This document shows positions 1 through 11,619 of a DNA stretch of 64,000 nt, one piece after another. The position numbers and the translations under genes are program-made. Each line of letters begins with the position of its first letter. Position 1 is the stretch's first letter. Source of the DNA: Theristus sp. LFF4_11 (lineage: Eukaryota > Nematoda > Chromadorea > Monhysterida > Xyalidae); the NCBI GenBank assembly GCA_030248135.1, contig JASANC010001743.1:1-64000 (forward strand), written 5' to 3'. A model generated the notes under the pieces. It searched no databases and was not told where the DNA came from. It saw nothing but the letters and a program-made list of their open reading frames with translations.

Positions 1-1170
1 CCAGCACAGCCGGGGGTCCCGCCTTGTACAGCTTGCCTCTGCGCACGTGTGTTCAGCGGTCAGCCAGTCGGAGAACAAACGTTGAGCCTCGGTTGGCGAG
101 TGCGATACGTTGTTCGACGAGACACGGTAGTGAAGATGATATCGGCACTACACATGTGCGCTGGTAAAGTAATAGCGGGTTTGGGTAGTGCCCTGGGAAA
201 ATTCACATAGAAGCTACCTGCGAATCTATTTTGCGTTGAACGATTTGTGAAATATTTATTCTCTTTTCAGCCATGCAGTCACCAATGGGTTTCAAGTTCA
301 ATTTGGCAAACAAATTTGCAATATACAGCATGTAAAATGCGCAAGCGCGTTTACATTCGAAATAACAGCCATTAATTCAAATCAAAGCTATCATCTGTAA
401 TGCGGCTTCGGGGATCGTTGACTCGCTGGTGCATATGATGGCGTTCTGTGGCGCATCTTCGGTCGATCGTGTTCACCGGCTGAAAGGCGTCGCCTGTCCG
501 CGTTTGAAGGAGCCTGCCGGCTGGAACACGCACCCGGTTGTGTGTCAGCGCCGGCGACCGCTTGACGATGTCTCATGTCGTGGATTTCGTGCAGATAGCT
601 GGAAGATTTTGGTTCTGGAGTTATTTGATGAGAACTGTTTTTATCTTAGTGCATTTAATTGCACACACAGCATTACAAGTGGCTGGACACTGTTATTGCT
701 GCAAGACCTGTGTTGTCAGTTCGACAAGTTGCCAGACCGCATAGGTCTCAAGCATGACATCAATTGCGCCGAAAAGGCATGCCAGTCAAGGAAATCAAGC
801 GACTTGTCCGTCCGTACAACGCACAAATACCGATGTTGGACTTCGTTTTGCGCTGCGTGACCACAAGCCAACACGCAAGCACACAGATGCACTTACAGTG
901 TAACCACTGAGAATGCGCTAACTACAAATTACTCAACAAAATTGATGAGCTAGCGAACAAACTGGTCCAGCTAAAAACAACATTGGCACGTCTGTACGAA
1001 AAATGCGCCGCACACGATTTTGTTGCGCTTCACGTGGAGAAATAGCAGGTCAACAAATTTGTTGAGTATCGGCGTTGGCGTTCACAGTGACTAAAGACAA
1101 ACATTTACCAAAAATATACCGGCTTTCGTACAAAAACATTTGTGTTTTCGGCGAAAAACCGAAAGCAACG
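1..1170. other. No gene recognised; flank of globin array
   Basis: Short open frames exist on both strands here (for example 429-860 plus), but none has a domain, a convincing splice pattern or codon character that I recognise. The stretch lies downstream of the last globin copy, so part of it may be that gene's 3' UTR. The GC-richer first 150 bases could be an exon of a gene cut by the window edge; I cannot support that. Confidence 0.5.
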
Positions 1171-1200
1171 GGTACCCCCTGGCTTATTTTCAGCCCGACA

Positions 1201-2444
1201 TCACCACCACCTCCTGACTGACCCGGTCTTCAGCTCCTCGACGACGAACATGAACACGTTGAACCAGGCGTCGCGTTGTTTGCTCGTTTGCCGGCCGGCC
1301 CCCCAGCGCATCGCGCAGCTGATCATCGCGTCACCGAGCACCGACCAGAATTGCGCCGCGAAGCCGAACTGTCTGCGGGCATATTTTTGGAGTTTTTAAA
1401 TTTTTTAGTTTTTTTAGTTTTTTAGTGTTTAAAAACACCGGCGGTTTTAACGCCTCTTGGAACACACCGTCTGAATATTATTGTCTTTTCTTTTAGATGT
1501 CAGACTCATTGCGTTTGCAGATTTGTGCTTGATGCGGTCATTCAAAATCGTCCTAGTTGCCTCAATCGTATCTCAAGGACACGGGTCACTTCGCTAATTC
1601 AAGCACGAAACTGAACTGCTTACCTCTGTACATGCGCGCATCAAGTCGCAAAACCAAAAGCAAAAATTACAAGGGCAAACCAGCAGCACTAAAGAGAAAA
1701 CTGACCAAGAAACTGAGCATGATGGTCAGTAACCGAGATGGCCATCTTGGAGTGCAGCTGATCACCAATGTGGATGTTGCAGTTGGTGCAGTCAAACAAT
1801 CAGCACACAGTTTCATTCAGAGAACGACAGTGTCAAACCAAACAGTCGCATTCCACTTTCTACGCCCCAAACACAAACGGCACGCGCGCGCCTCACCTAT
1901 ACGCGGCGTGACTTCTGCCGACCTCTCGCAAACGTCTGCTGACGAGCGCCGGCTGGTGCAGGTTCTCCATGATGAAGTCGAGCACCTCGGTCATTTTCAC
2001 GTGATGCGACGCGTAGTCGGGCGCATGCCCGTCGGCGCGCTGTTTCGCCTCGAACACTTCGGTCGCGGCCGGTTGGTGACTGGTGACGTACTGCGGAAAT
2101 GAGTTTCAGTTTTATTTGAGGAGCAATTTAAGCTGAGCCCAATTTATCAGCTTTAAGTCTTATCAGCTAAATTACCCATAATTTTTTTCGGTTTTGAATG
2201 ACCGAGTTTCGGCTTTTCTGTTCAAACCAACCTGAAAGATGACATCGCCCGGATGATTGGCGCCACGAATCGCGGTTTCGTCGTGATAAATTTTGTGCAA
2301 CTGATGAATGTCGCTGAACGTCAACTCGAATGATTCGGCCGCATTTTTCTGGATTCGAACCGATTTTTTTGAATTTGCCGCCGTTTTATTGCTTTTGTGA
2401 TGCGATGCGCTGTTCTCGTGCTTCTTTGACTCGCCGTTTCCCAT
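1201..2444 (-). CDS. Globin-like protein, tandem copy A (3 exons)
   Basis: Predicted haem-binding globin of 192 residues. Exons on the minus strand are 2444-2232, 2090-1897 and 1372-1201 (stop at 1203-1201). Phases agree across both junctions, with donors GTTGGT and GTGAGG and acceptors CCGCAG. The protein starts MGNGES, a good N-myristoylation motif (Gly2, Ser6), so membrane attachment is inferred. A polar lysine-rich leader of about 35 residues precedes the globin fold. Candidate haem residues are Phe84 (CD1), His100 (distal E7) and His132 (proximal F8, in a VGRSHAAY context). The G helix begins around FWSVLGDAM, and the H helix contains RDAWFNVFMFVVEEL. Its close copy lies at 5044-6263 and a divergent one at 8258-9808. 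Intron 2 holds a repeat copy (about 1490-1680). The ligand and role (oxygen, NO or redox sensing) cannot be told from sequence. Confidence 0.78.
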
Positions 2445-3489
2445 GTTTTCGTTTTTTTTATTTCTCTCACAATTTAACTGATTCTATGGTTGACAGTCGA
2501 CTGTTTCAAGTCGAATGAAGTCAAGACGATGTTTTTTTTTGGAAAATAATAAACCTTTATTGGTGAAAACCGAAAAATATGAAAAACTAAACGTGTTTAA
2601 AAGAAGGCAACAACGGTCGTTTTTTTACAACTGTTCAGCGAGAACAGATAATGTGCTGCATTTGCCTCCAGTTTAGAAGAGTTTTACAGCTTTTTGAAAG
2701 TTTTCTGGTGCAAAGTGCATTATGGCTTTTCGTCATTGTGCGCGTTTGTGTTTTCGCTGAGTAAAAATTCTCAAACGGCATCTACAGTAAACCAGGATGG
2801 GTCTTGACACGATCCTGTTAAAATAAGACTTGCGCCGAAGTAGCAACCGGTTGTCAGTTTTACGGTGGTTTCATAATTCATAAAATCCTACATAAAATAT
2901 GGAATATTATGGTCCATACTCTATTCAAATGTGATCCTGCGCTACAAACAGCGCAATACATCATTCGAAATTATCAGTCGCCAATATTTTTGGAAGCTTG
3001 CATGTTGTCGTGACATTTTTGCGCTTCATATTGACATTCTGTGTCACGACAAAAAAACATTTATCGAAAACTAACGTTATTCAACGTTGTTATACAAACG
3101 TTTTGCGGGCGTTCACTGTGTTTTCGAAGGAACGTGTTCACAATGTTTTTTTTCAAATCTTGCAAGTTTATGCATTGGTTTATTAATATTAAAACGGAGT
3201 GCGGGATATGCTAAACAAAAACATTGTCTGCATTGAAATGATTTTCTTGGGAACGTCTTTGGTTCCATCGAAGGGCGCGGTGCATAAAACGCAGCAGCAT
3301 TTCAAAAAAAAATTATGTTTTATCTTTTTGGAAATACAGAGCTCAGATCAATATTGAGTAAGTGCAAGCATTACAGAAAAGAAATCAATAGTTTGTTGCA
3401 ATAACAGCTAATGATTCAATTTCTATTTCTGATTAAATTTTCATTTCAAATTCATTTTTTATTTTTTTCAGCCAACTTCGCACCAGTTG

Positions 3490-3775
3490 TATCAGGTTAA
3501 TTTATGTAAGATACGTGTGGTTAATTTGTACACAAAACGCAAATCCACCGTGTGGAAAAGCTGAAAAAAGCACTGAAAAAAACTCAAGCCAGCACGAAAC
3601 GTTTGACCTTTCATCTAGATACGTGTGAAACTCGACAAAAGTTCATTGGTGTATCCAGCATTCGGACTCACCCGTCGTGCCGCGACAGATAGACAAAACT
3701 TTTGTTTGACTTCGTCGAAGAACGCCAAGCGTTTTTGGCTGGCACACGACGTTTTTTCCGTGAACCTCTATCAAT
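3490..3775 (+). pseudogene. Broken copy of plus-strand ORF seen at 7334-7591
   Basis: This is the unit-A counterpart of the open frame at 7334-7591. Relative to that copy it lacks four bases near 3629 (GATACG against GATACCGTACG), which shifts the frame. If the ORF in unit B is a real terminal exon, this copy is disabled. If not, both are simply 5' flanking DNA of the globins. I do not recognise the product. Confidence 0.3.
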
Positions 3776-3786
3776 AAAAAAGAAAA

Positions 3787-4015
3787 TACCGTAAAGTCTT
3801 GCATATAAGGTCTCCTTATATAATTTTGAAAATCAAAAAATTTTGAAAAAAGTGGAATTTTGTGTGACAACCTTATAAGTGGGAGGAGGTCTTATAAAAC
3901 GAACATTGGGGATTCCGGACCTAATAAACGGGGTAAGATTTTGATAAAATTTTGAATTTTTTGGCTTCCCGCCGTGTGACACTCCGCCCACTTTGGGTGG
4001 GGGTAGGGTTAGTGG
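3787..4015 (+). mobile_element. Partial TA-type MITE (CCGTAAAGTC family)
   Basis: Left end TACCGTAAAGTCTTGCATAT, then text matching the reverse complement of much of the complete copy at 11620-11885, including CTTATAAGTGGGAGGAGG and GTGTGACACTCCGCCCAC. The other terminal repeat is absent or decayed. It sits exactly at the end of duplication unit A. Confidence 0.7.
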
Positions 4016-5013
4016 AAAAAAAATCCGGATTTTTTTTTTAAATTAAAAAAATTTTTTTTTTAATTTTTTTTACAAGTTAGGTTTGTTCGAAGCGTCTCGT
4101 CGAGCTGAGTTCATCTAGACTATTTTCAGAACGATCCGGAAAACTATAAGAACGAAAATCGTGTTTTATTGAAATTATGTCCATTTCATAGAGGGAAAGT
4201 TGCATTTTCAACAGTAAAACAGGACAATTTTCGACGTGTACTTGAATATTGAACCGTTCTTAGTTGTTCCTCTTTAGAAAATTACCAAAATTTGACTGTG
4301 TTCAAAAATTCCTGTTTGCTGTAGCTAAGTCGGCAACCCCTGTCGACCCGGTCGCCCCCCCCCCCAAGACACTTACTTTCAGGTTCAACCAGCTATGCTA
4401 TCTGCCACATGGCGAGAGCCCACTCTTCAAATCATCGTATCGAAAACACGTACCATGATTTCGCGATCACGTTGCGGGCAACTGACAGACGCAAGTTTAA
4501 CACGTTAGTTTAGCTCAGCACGCAAGTTTTAACATGTGGCCATGTTATCGGGTATCTGAAAAACGGTCGTGTGATGTGGTGGGATTAACCAACATCTCCG
4601 CTCCAATTGTTTAACAATATATCGCACAACTCCATTGTAGACCTATAACATACGCCAATCAACAAAATATCTTGTTCATCTCATGGCCTACCGACTGAAA
4701 AAACATGTTCTAAGTTGCAAGAAAACGATTTCTGAAACGATATTTCAATTCAGTTAAGTCATTTCAACGCTAAAAATTGACTCTAGAAGTCATCCAAATC
4801 GAAAAACATGGAGTACGTCGGTCAAAATGACCAAATAATGACATGTACCTAAGCACACAAAGAAGTTGGGAAGAAAATTTGGTTTGAACTTTCAAAAAAT
4901 TATGCCATAAATCGAACTTTCAGAGCAAAGTAGAAGTTTGAAAAAAAAATCCAAATTTAAAAAAAAACGAAAAAAAAAATAAAAAAAAATTTTTTTCAAA
5001 GCCCCTAACCCTA
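4016..5013. other. Spacer between globin duplications, repeat-rich
   Basis: No gene seen. It is AT-rich with long A and T runs. The stretch 4870-5000 (GAACTTTC..AAAATT, then poly-A) resembles the right part of the element at 57233-57755, so it is probably a decayed relative ending near CCCCTAACCCTAG. A run of nine C residues lies near 4358. Confidence 0.5.
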
Positions 5014-5043
5014 GGTACCCCCTGGCCCATTTTCAGCCCGACA

Positions 5044-6263
5044 TCACCCCCCCCCCCTGACTGACCCGGTCTTCAGCTCCTCGACGACGAACATGAACAC
5101 GTTGAACCAGGCGTCGCGTTGTTTGCTCGTTTGCCGGCCGGCACCCCAGCGCATCGCGCAGCTGATCATCGCGTCACCGAGCACCGACCAGAATTGCGCC
5201 GCGAAGCCGAACTGTCTGCGGGCATATTTTTGGAGTTTTTAAGTTTTTTAGTTTTTTTAGTGTTTTAAAAAACACCGGCGGATTTAACGCCTCTTGGAAC
5301 ACACCGTCTGAATATTGTCTTTTCTTTTAGATGTCAGACTCATTGCGTTTGCAGATTTGTGCTTGATGCGGTCATTCAAAATCGTCCTAGTTGACTCAAT
5401 CGTATCTCAAGGACACGAGGTCACTTCGCTAATTCAAGCACGAAACTGCTTATCTCTTTATATGAGCGCACTGAGTCGCAGAACCAAAAGCAAAAATTAC
5501 AAGGGCACACCAGCAGTACTAAAGAGAAAACTGACCAAGAAACTGAGCATGATGGTCAGTAACCAAGATGGCCATCTTGGAGAGGTGAATGGATGTTGCA
5601 GTTGGTGCAGCCAAACAATCAGCACACAGTTCCATTCAGAGAACGACAGTGTCAAACCAAACAGTCGCATTCCACTTTCTACGCCCCACACACAAACGGC
5701 ACGCGCGCGCCTCACCTGTATGCGGCGTGACTTCTGCCGACCTCTCGCAAACGTCTGCTGACGAGCGCCGGCTGGTGCAGGTTCTCCATGATGAAGTCGA
5801 TTATCTCGGTCATTTTCACGTGATGCGACGCGTAGTCGGGCGCATGCCCATCGGCGCGCTGTTTCGCCTCGAACACTTCGGTCACGGCCGGTTGGTGACT
5901 GGTGACGTACTGCGGAAATGAGTTTCAGTTTTATTTGAGGAGCAATTCAAGCTGAGCCCAATTTATCAGCTTTAAGTCTTATCAGCTAAATTACCCATAA
6001 TTTTCTTCGGTTTTGAATGACCGAGTTTCGGCTTTTCTGTTCAACCCAACCTGAAAGATGACATCGCCCGGATGATTGGCGCCACGAATCGCGGTTTCGT
6101 CGTGGTAAATTTTGTGCAGCTGATGAATGTCGCTGAACGTCAACTCGAATGATTCGGCCGCATTTTTCTGGATTCGAACCGATTTTTTTGAATTTGCCGC
6201 CGTTTTATTACTTTTATGATGCGATGCGCTGTTCTCCTGCTTCTTTGACTCGCCGTTTCCCAT
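5044..6263 (-). CDS. Globin-like protein, tandem copy B (3 exons)
   Basis: Predicted 192-residue globin, a recent duplicate of the gene at 1201-2444. Exons are 6263-6051, 5909-5716 and 5215-5044, the same lengths (213, 194 and 172 nt) and phases as copy A. The MGNGES start and the same candidate haem residues (Phe84, His100, His132) are kept. Visible changes are conservative, such as Ala80 to Val and MTEVLDF to MTEIIDF. The last codons run through an 11-G tract on the coding strand (5047-5057) and give a glycine-rich tail before TGA. This tract is slippage-prone, and a one-base change would extend or alter the C-terminus. Both copies look intact, so both may be expressed. Function beyond haem binding is inferred only from the fold. 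Confidence 0.77.
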
Positions 6264-7333
6264 GTTTTCGTTTTTTTATTTCTCTCACAATTTCAACTGA
6301 TTTTATGGTTGACGGTCGAATGTTTCAAGTCGAATGAATATTCAGTCAAGAAGATAATTTTTTGGAAAATAATAAACTTTAATACTGGTGAAAGCCGAAA
6401 AAATAGGAACAACTAAACGTGTTTAAAAGAAGGCAACAACGGTCGTTTTTTACAACTGTTCAGCGAGAACAGATAATGTGCTGCATTTGCCTCCAGTTTA
6501 GAAGAGTTTTACAGCTTTTTGAAAGTTTTCTGGTGCAAAGTGCATTATGGCTTTTCGTCATTGTGCGCGTTTGTGTTTTCGCTGAGTAAAAATTCTCAAA
6601 CGGCATCTGCAGTAAACCAAGATGGGTCTTGACACGATCCTGTTAAAATAAGACTTGCGCCGAAGTAGCAACCGGTTGTCAGTTTTACGGTGGTTTCATA
6701 ATTCATAAAATCCTACATAAAATATGGAATATTATGGTCCATACTCTATTAAAATGTGATCCTGCGCTACAAACAGCGCAATACATCATTCGAAATTATC
6801 AGTCGCCAATATTTTTGGAAGCTTGCATGTTGTCGTGACATTTTTGCGCTTCATATGGACGTCACGACAAAAAACATTTATCGAAAACTAACGTTATTCA
6901 ACGTTGTTATACAAACGTTTTGCGGGCGTTCACTGTGTTTTCGAAGGAACGTGTTCACAATGTTTTTTTTCAAATTTTGCAAGTTTATGCATTGGTTTAT
7001 TACGGTAATATGTGCGGGATATGCTGAACAAAAACATTGTCTGCATTGAAATGATTTTCTTGGGAACGTCTTTGGTTCCATCGAAGGGCGCAGTGCATAA
7101 AACGCAGCAGCATTTCAAAAAAAAATTATGTTTTATCTTTTTTGGAAATACAGAGCTCAGATCAATATTGAGTAAGTGCAAGCATTACAGAAAAGAAATC
7201 AATAGTTTGTTGCAATAACAGCTAATGATTCAATGTTATTTCTGATTAAATTTTCATTTCAAATTCAATTTTTATTTTTTTCAGCCAACTTCGCACCAGT
7301 TGTATCAGGTTAATTTAAGATACGTGTGGTTAA

Positions 7334-7591
7334 TTTGTACACAAAACGCAAATCCACCGTGTGGAAAAGCTGAAAAAAGCACTGAAAAAAACTCAAGCCA
7401 GCACGAAACGTTTGACCTTTCATCTAGATACCGTACGTGTGAAACTCGACCAAAGTTCATTGGTGTATCCAGCATTCGGACTCGCCCGTCGCGCCGCGAC
7501 AGATAGACAAAACTTTTGTTTGACTTCGTCGAAGAACGCCAAGCGTTTTTGGCTGGCACACGACGTTTTTTCCGTGAACCTCTATCAATAA
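7334..7591 (+). CDS. Unrecognised plus-strand ORF, possible terminal exon
   Basis: An open frame opposite the globins. It runs from after an in-frame stop at 7331 to TAA at 7591, with AATAAA-like sequence directly after. A TTTTTTTCAG acceptor lies upstream near 7284. The peptide starts basic and helix-like (EKLKKALKKTQ) and ends NLYQ. I do not recognise it. The unit-A copy is frameshifted (3490-3775). It may be a chance ORF in the globin 5' region. Confidence 0.2.
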   Translation, partial: FVHKTQIHRVEKLKKALKKTQASTKRLTFHLDTVRVKLDQSSLVYPAFGLARRAATDRQNFCLTSSKNAKRFWLAHDVFSVNLYQ

Positions 7592-7746
7592 AAAAAGAAA
7601 ATAATTGTTTCGCAACATGTATCAGCTCTTCGATTCCGATCGCGACGATCGAACAGCAGCCGGTTTTTCTTCCGACTGCCTTCTGTTGGAGCCCACTGAG
7701 CGACGCTGCTGCACTTGACTGCGGTATCTGCGATAAGAAACCACAG

Positions 7747-8194
7747 TACCGTATTACCTCTATTAACCCCCCCCCCAAAATTAAACCCCCCCCCCAAAAA
7801 ATAAACCCCACCCCCTCGACAAGTTTCCAAATAATCCCCCCCCCCCAAAATAAACCCCCATGGGGGTTTATTAGAAACCTGTTTGAAACACATACATAGC
7901 GAATTCAGTGGCTGAATGCAGTGACATTGGTGAAATAGTGCTACCAAAGGCCCCAAAGGGATGAGTTAGTGGTAATTTCATTACAAAAGGCTGTTACAAA
8001 AGGAAATCTTTGTGAAAAATAGAAGTTTCTGCGACTTTCTTGCCTGCCATGCAAGGTATTTTTGCCATTTTTCAACAAACCCCCACCCCTAGAATTTGTT
8101 TGTAAATAAACCCCCCCCCCCAAAATAAACCCCCACCCCCAGAAGTCGCTGAAGAAATAAACCCCCATGGGGGTTTATTAGAGGTAATACGGTA
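7747..8194. mobile_element. TA-flanked MITE, CCGTATTACC family, C-rich
   Basis: An element of about 446 bp with inverted ends CCGTATTACC and GGTAATACGG, each bordered by TA, the mark of Tc1/mariner-type insertion. The inside is dominated by AACCCCC and GGGGTTT blocks around a conserved core (CTGCCATGCA..GTATTTTTGCCA). A second copy is at 18401-18799. Confidence 0.8.
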
Positions 8195-8257
8195 TGTTTC
8201 TTCAAACCTGTCAGATATTTTTGAGGACCACAGAGCTTGCGCGAAATCTGAAGGAAC

Positions 8258-9808
8258 TCAAAATGAGCGGCGGTCGGATTTGGATTGGGCAGATTCAGTA
8301 AATTGGTCTTCGATCAATTTCGTCAGCAAACACATGAAGACGAGTACAAGAATGTTTGAAACGAACCCAGCCTTGAGTGACTCTTCGATGAAGTTACTGA
8401 GATTGAACCAGGCCTCCTGCTGCTGCGGCGTCTGTCGTGTTTTGCCGAACTCCAACGATGCGCTCTGAAACGAGTCGCCGAACGCTTTCCAGAAGCTCGC
8501 GTCAAAGCCGAACTTTCTGAAACGTTGAGTTTTTACGATCTTTTTTTGCTGATGGGCCCAAAATCAGAAAAAGCGCATTATCGTTGTAGGAGCGGTCATC
8601 AATCACATTGCTTCGGAGGAACTGCGATGGAAAAATATCAATTTGAACTCCAATTCAATTCCGTACCTCTAGTATTATCGTTTTAAAAAAGTTTTTAGGC
8701 ACAAAAATTTCATGCGCTCTGGGCGCGCCAGAGTAAATCAAAAAATAATCCGATTGCTCAATCCGACGGCAGCGTAAAGTGGAATTGCCGGGCAGATACA
8801 AATAAAAAAGTAATTACGTTGACACGTTCGATTAAATAAAAAAAATCTAAAAAAATATCGTCAAAACCACACCGAAACTGCGCGTGATACGCTCCCAACT
8901 CGTTGAGTCGTTGCGCAACCTCATCCGGCCGCTCAAGATTCGCGATGACGAAATCGAACGTCTCCGTCATTTTCGCGTAGTGATACGAGTAGTCCGGCGC
9001 TTTGCCCTTGGCGCGTTGGCCCGCCTGGAAGACTTCGGGGGCGTTCGACGCCTTCAACAGGATCGCCTATAAGCGGAATAACAGATTTTCAGTGATGATG
9101 AGCCTGTCGTTTGGAGTCTGTGTTGTAATTGGGTGTATTGCGTGGTTGACGTGATTTTAAAAACTTTTAATAGATTGACATGGTTGAATATGGTTGACAT
9201 TATTCTATGTATTCGTGTTCGCACCGAAATGAGCTTGCTTGATTTGATCTGATTTATTGATCGTAAACGAACGAACGAACAAAACGGCCGCTTCTTCATT
9301 TCTCATGCACAGACATCAGAACTTTCAGTTCGTTTCTCCCCCTTTTACGTATTTTTTTCATGTGAAATGGTCTGCCAAACTGAAAGTCCGGTGCGTGAAA
9401 ACTCGTTTAGAAGACATGATGTCACTTCTGCTCGACAAGTTCGAGCAAAATAAGCTATACTTATGTTTTATTCTTTAACGTTTTTTTCATCGTCGTCGTG
9501 GTTTCTGTTTTTCCAGTGCAAAATATTTACAACTGGAAGGTCTTCTCTGCTTGACGACTTTCTTGAAACCTTGAAAGATGGAGAAACAAAATCTGAGAAG
9601 TCAAAAACTCAAATAACGTTCTCACTTGAAATATCGTGTCGCCCGGATGCACAGTACGACGTGTGCTGACTTCTTCTTTGTAAATGTTCTGCAGTTGACG
9701 AATTTCACCGACCGTCAATTCAAACGTTTCAGTGTTGTTCTTTTGGAATTTCACCACTCGCGACAGTTTTTCCTTTGCTTTTTCGTGCGCGGAATTTTGG
9801 TTGCCCAT
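8258..9808 (-). CDS. Globin-like protein, divergent copy C (3 exons)
   Basis: Predicted 211-residue globin. Exons are 9808-9626, 9066-8873 and 8516-8258 (TGA at 8260-8258). The middle exon is 194 nt, exactly as in copies A and B, and phases are identical, so the gene arose by older tandem duplication. It starts MGNQNS, again a myristoylation-type motif. Candidate haem residues are Phe74 (CD1), His90 (E7) and His122 (F8, LGAYHAQF). The H helix reads EAWFNLSNFIEESLKAGF. Unlike A and B it has a hydrophobic C-terminal extension (VSNILVLVFMCLL) followed by a polar tail. That could be a real membrane-associated tail, or read-through past an unrecognised donor near 8380. Confidence 0.75.
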
Positions 9809-9867
9809 TTTTACTGCATCTGCAAAAATCGCATCTCAGAATCGCATACAGTGCCAGCCATAATTAC

Positions 9868-9960
9868 CGTGAAGTCTTGCATATAAGGATCCTCTCACTT
9901 ATAAGACCCCCACCTAAAAGTGGGCGGGATATCACACGGCGGAAAACAAAAAAAAACATA
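9868..9960 (+). mobile_element. Truncated CCGTAAAGTC-family MITE
   Basis: Begins TACCGTGAAGTCTTGCATAT and continues through CACTTATAAGACCCCCACC and AAGTGGGCGGGATATCACAC. It matches the left part of the complete element at 11620. The right terminal repeat is missing. Confidence 0.65.
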
Positions 9961-11619
9961 AAAAAATTTGACTTGGTCGAAATCCTACCCCGTCGAGGGC
10001 TTTCCCCTCACAAATCATAGTAGGAAACGGTATTATTTTTTAAATTCTGGTAAAAAACGGTTCCAAAGAGGAAGTCGAGAGTTGTGGAAGTTGCGTGCGA
10101 TGTCCAGCCAATCAGTGTACAGGACTGCGTTTGCTTTTTCAGTGAAACAAGCAACAAAAGTATAAAGCTAAAAAACCGGATCGAAATGAATGAATGTCTG
10201 AATCGAATAGCTGGCGGCACTGACACAAGCAACAAAACTAATGGCCTTGTAAATCATTTTGTTCAGCACTGATTGATTGTCAGCTATTTTTAAATAGGTT
10301 TAAAAACCGAGAAGAAGCCGCTAAGTGCAATGTCAAAACTTGAACCGTATTTTCAACCGTATTGTGTCTCAACATGATTTTAGTACAAACATTCCTGATC
10401 GACACCGAAAAAAATTCAGATTTTTTATTGGTTGTTTTTGTTTTTTTCATTTCATTTTAAGTTTTTTTCTTGAACACGCTCACAAAAGCAGCAGAAAAAA
10501 AGATCTATTATCCCAAAAAGTTTCGTGGTCATTTGACATTCAACTGGGCATTTCGGCAAAAAACTGTTTGTAACTTTTCGTTTCCAGGTACGGAGACATA
10601 ACGCGTATTCTGCTTGTGCGCTTTTCAAGCAAAACATAAAACGATAAATTTCAAGGAGTCACACTCGAAATGACATTTACACCGGATTCTGTTGACAAGG
10701 ACAACTGAACAAAGATGAACGAACTTCAGAGAAGATACAGGGTGGCTCGCAAGAACGTGTCACGAAACCAAGAATGCAATGTTCATGATTATATCGAGAG
10801 AAAAAGTGACGTTGAAAAAAATACCTCGAACCGAGTAGCTGGATTGGACGACTAAACGTTGACGCCCCGATTGAGAGGCTCTCTCCTTGAATTGAGAAGC
10901 AAACACAAAGAGTTTTTATTTCAATTTTTTGAAGTTGAGTCACAAAAACAGATTCACATTGCCAAGAAACATCGAAATTTGAGTGAGTGGCCAAGTTGAC
11001 TGATAATAAAGACTGAAAAGAAGTTCAAAAAATGCAATGTGCCTCACAAATTGACATCGTATTGTGAGAAAACAATAAGTTGTTCCACAGTACCCTGCAA
11101 CGTGCCGTTGTTGTAAATCTCACAAAACACGTCACTCAATGTAACTTTTTTGGCGTTACATTGTTTCAAATTTGATATCGCCGCCCAGAGTAATAAATTA
11201 CGCAAGAAACACGACAAAAACGTTACGTAAACAAGGTTTTCGGATGTTATTGGCAGTGAGAAACGTTGAACAAAATGCGTTTGTGTTGAAATTTTTTGCA
11301 TCTTTACCAAAAAATAATTTTCGTTGCCAAAAAAATGCCAAAAACAACAGCATCTGTTTTCGAGTCGTTTTCAGACTTGTTCTTTGACAGAACTCAGGTG
11401 GAAAAGTTTGCTGAAAATCGATTCCTTTATTTAACAAGCGATGCCCTCCCATCTTGAAACATTCGATAATGGAAGACACTTTAGGAGAAAAAGGTTTTTG
11501 AATGCTGAGCAAACAGTGTACAGTTGACTGCGAACAATGAAGCAAACAGAGCAAACAAACCAAATAAAAAAGAGTTAATTTTTGAAAAAAAACTACAAGC
11601 CAGGCCACACGCTACGATA

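Larger units (their letters stand above)
1171..3788. repeat. Direct segmental duplication, unit A
   Basis: This 2.6-kb unit is nearly identical to 5014-7603. It carries globin copy A and about 1.3 kb of its 5' flank. Homology begins at a GGTACCCCCTGG shared with 5014 and ends at GAAAATA. Immediately after that, this copy enters a MITE end (CCGTAAAGTC...), whereas unit B continues into ATTGTTTCGC. Small indels separate the units, including a missing GTAC-type tetranucleotide near 3629 relative to 7434. Confidence 0.85.
5014..7603. repeat. Direct segmental duplication, unit B
   Basis: Near-identical partner of 1171-3788, in the same orientation, carrying globin copy B and its 5' flank. Differences seen include a few substitutions in the exons, an 11-C tract at 5047-5057 and small indels in the flank. 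High identity of intron and flank as well as exons points to a recent duplication or to gene conversion. Confidence 0.85.

Noticed and set aside
1557..2102. 181-codon plus-strand ORF
   Set aside because: It overlaps globin copy A antisense: exon 2 and intron 2 on the other strand explain it. The same applies to 5315-5761 and 5589-5921.
11198..11608. 136-codon minus-strand ORF between globins and astacin
   Set aside because: Phe/Cys-rich AT-driven composition, no domain, no splice support.
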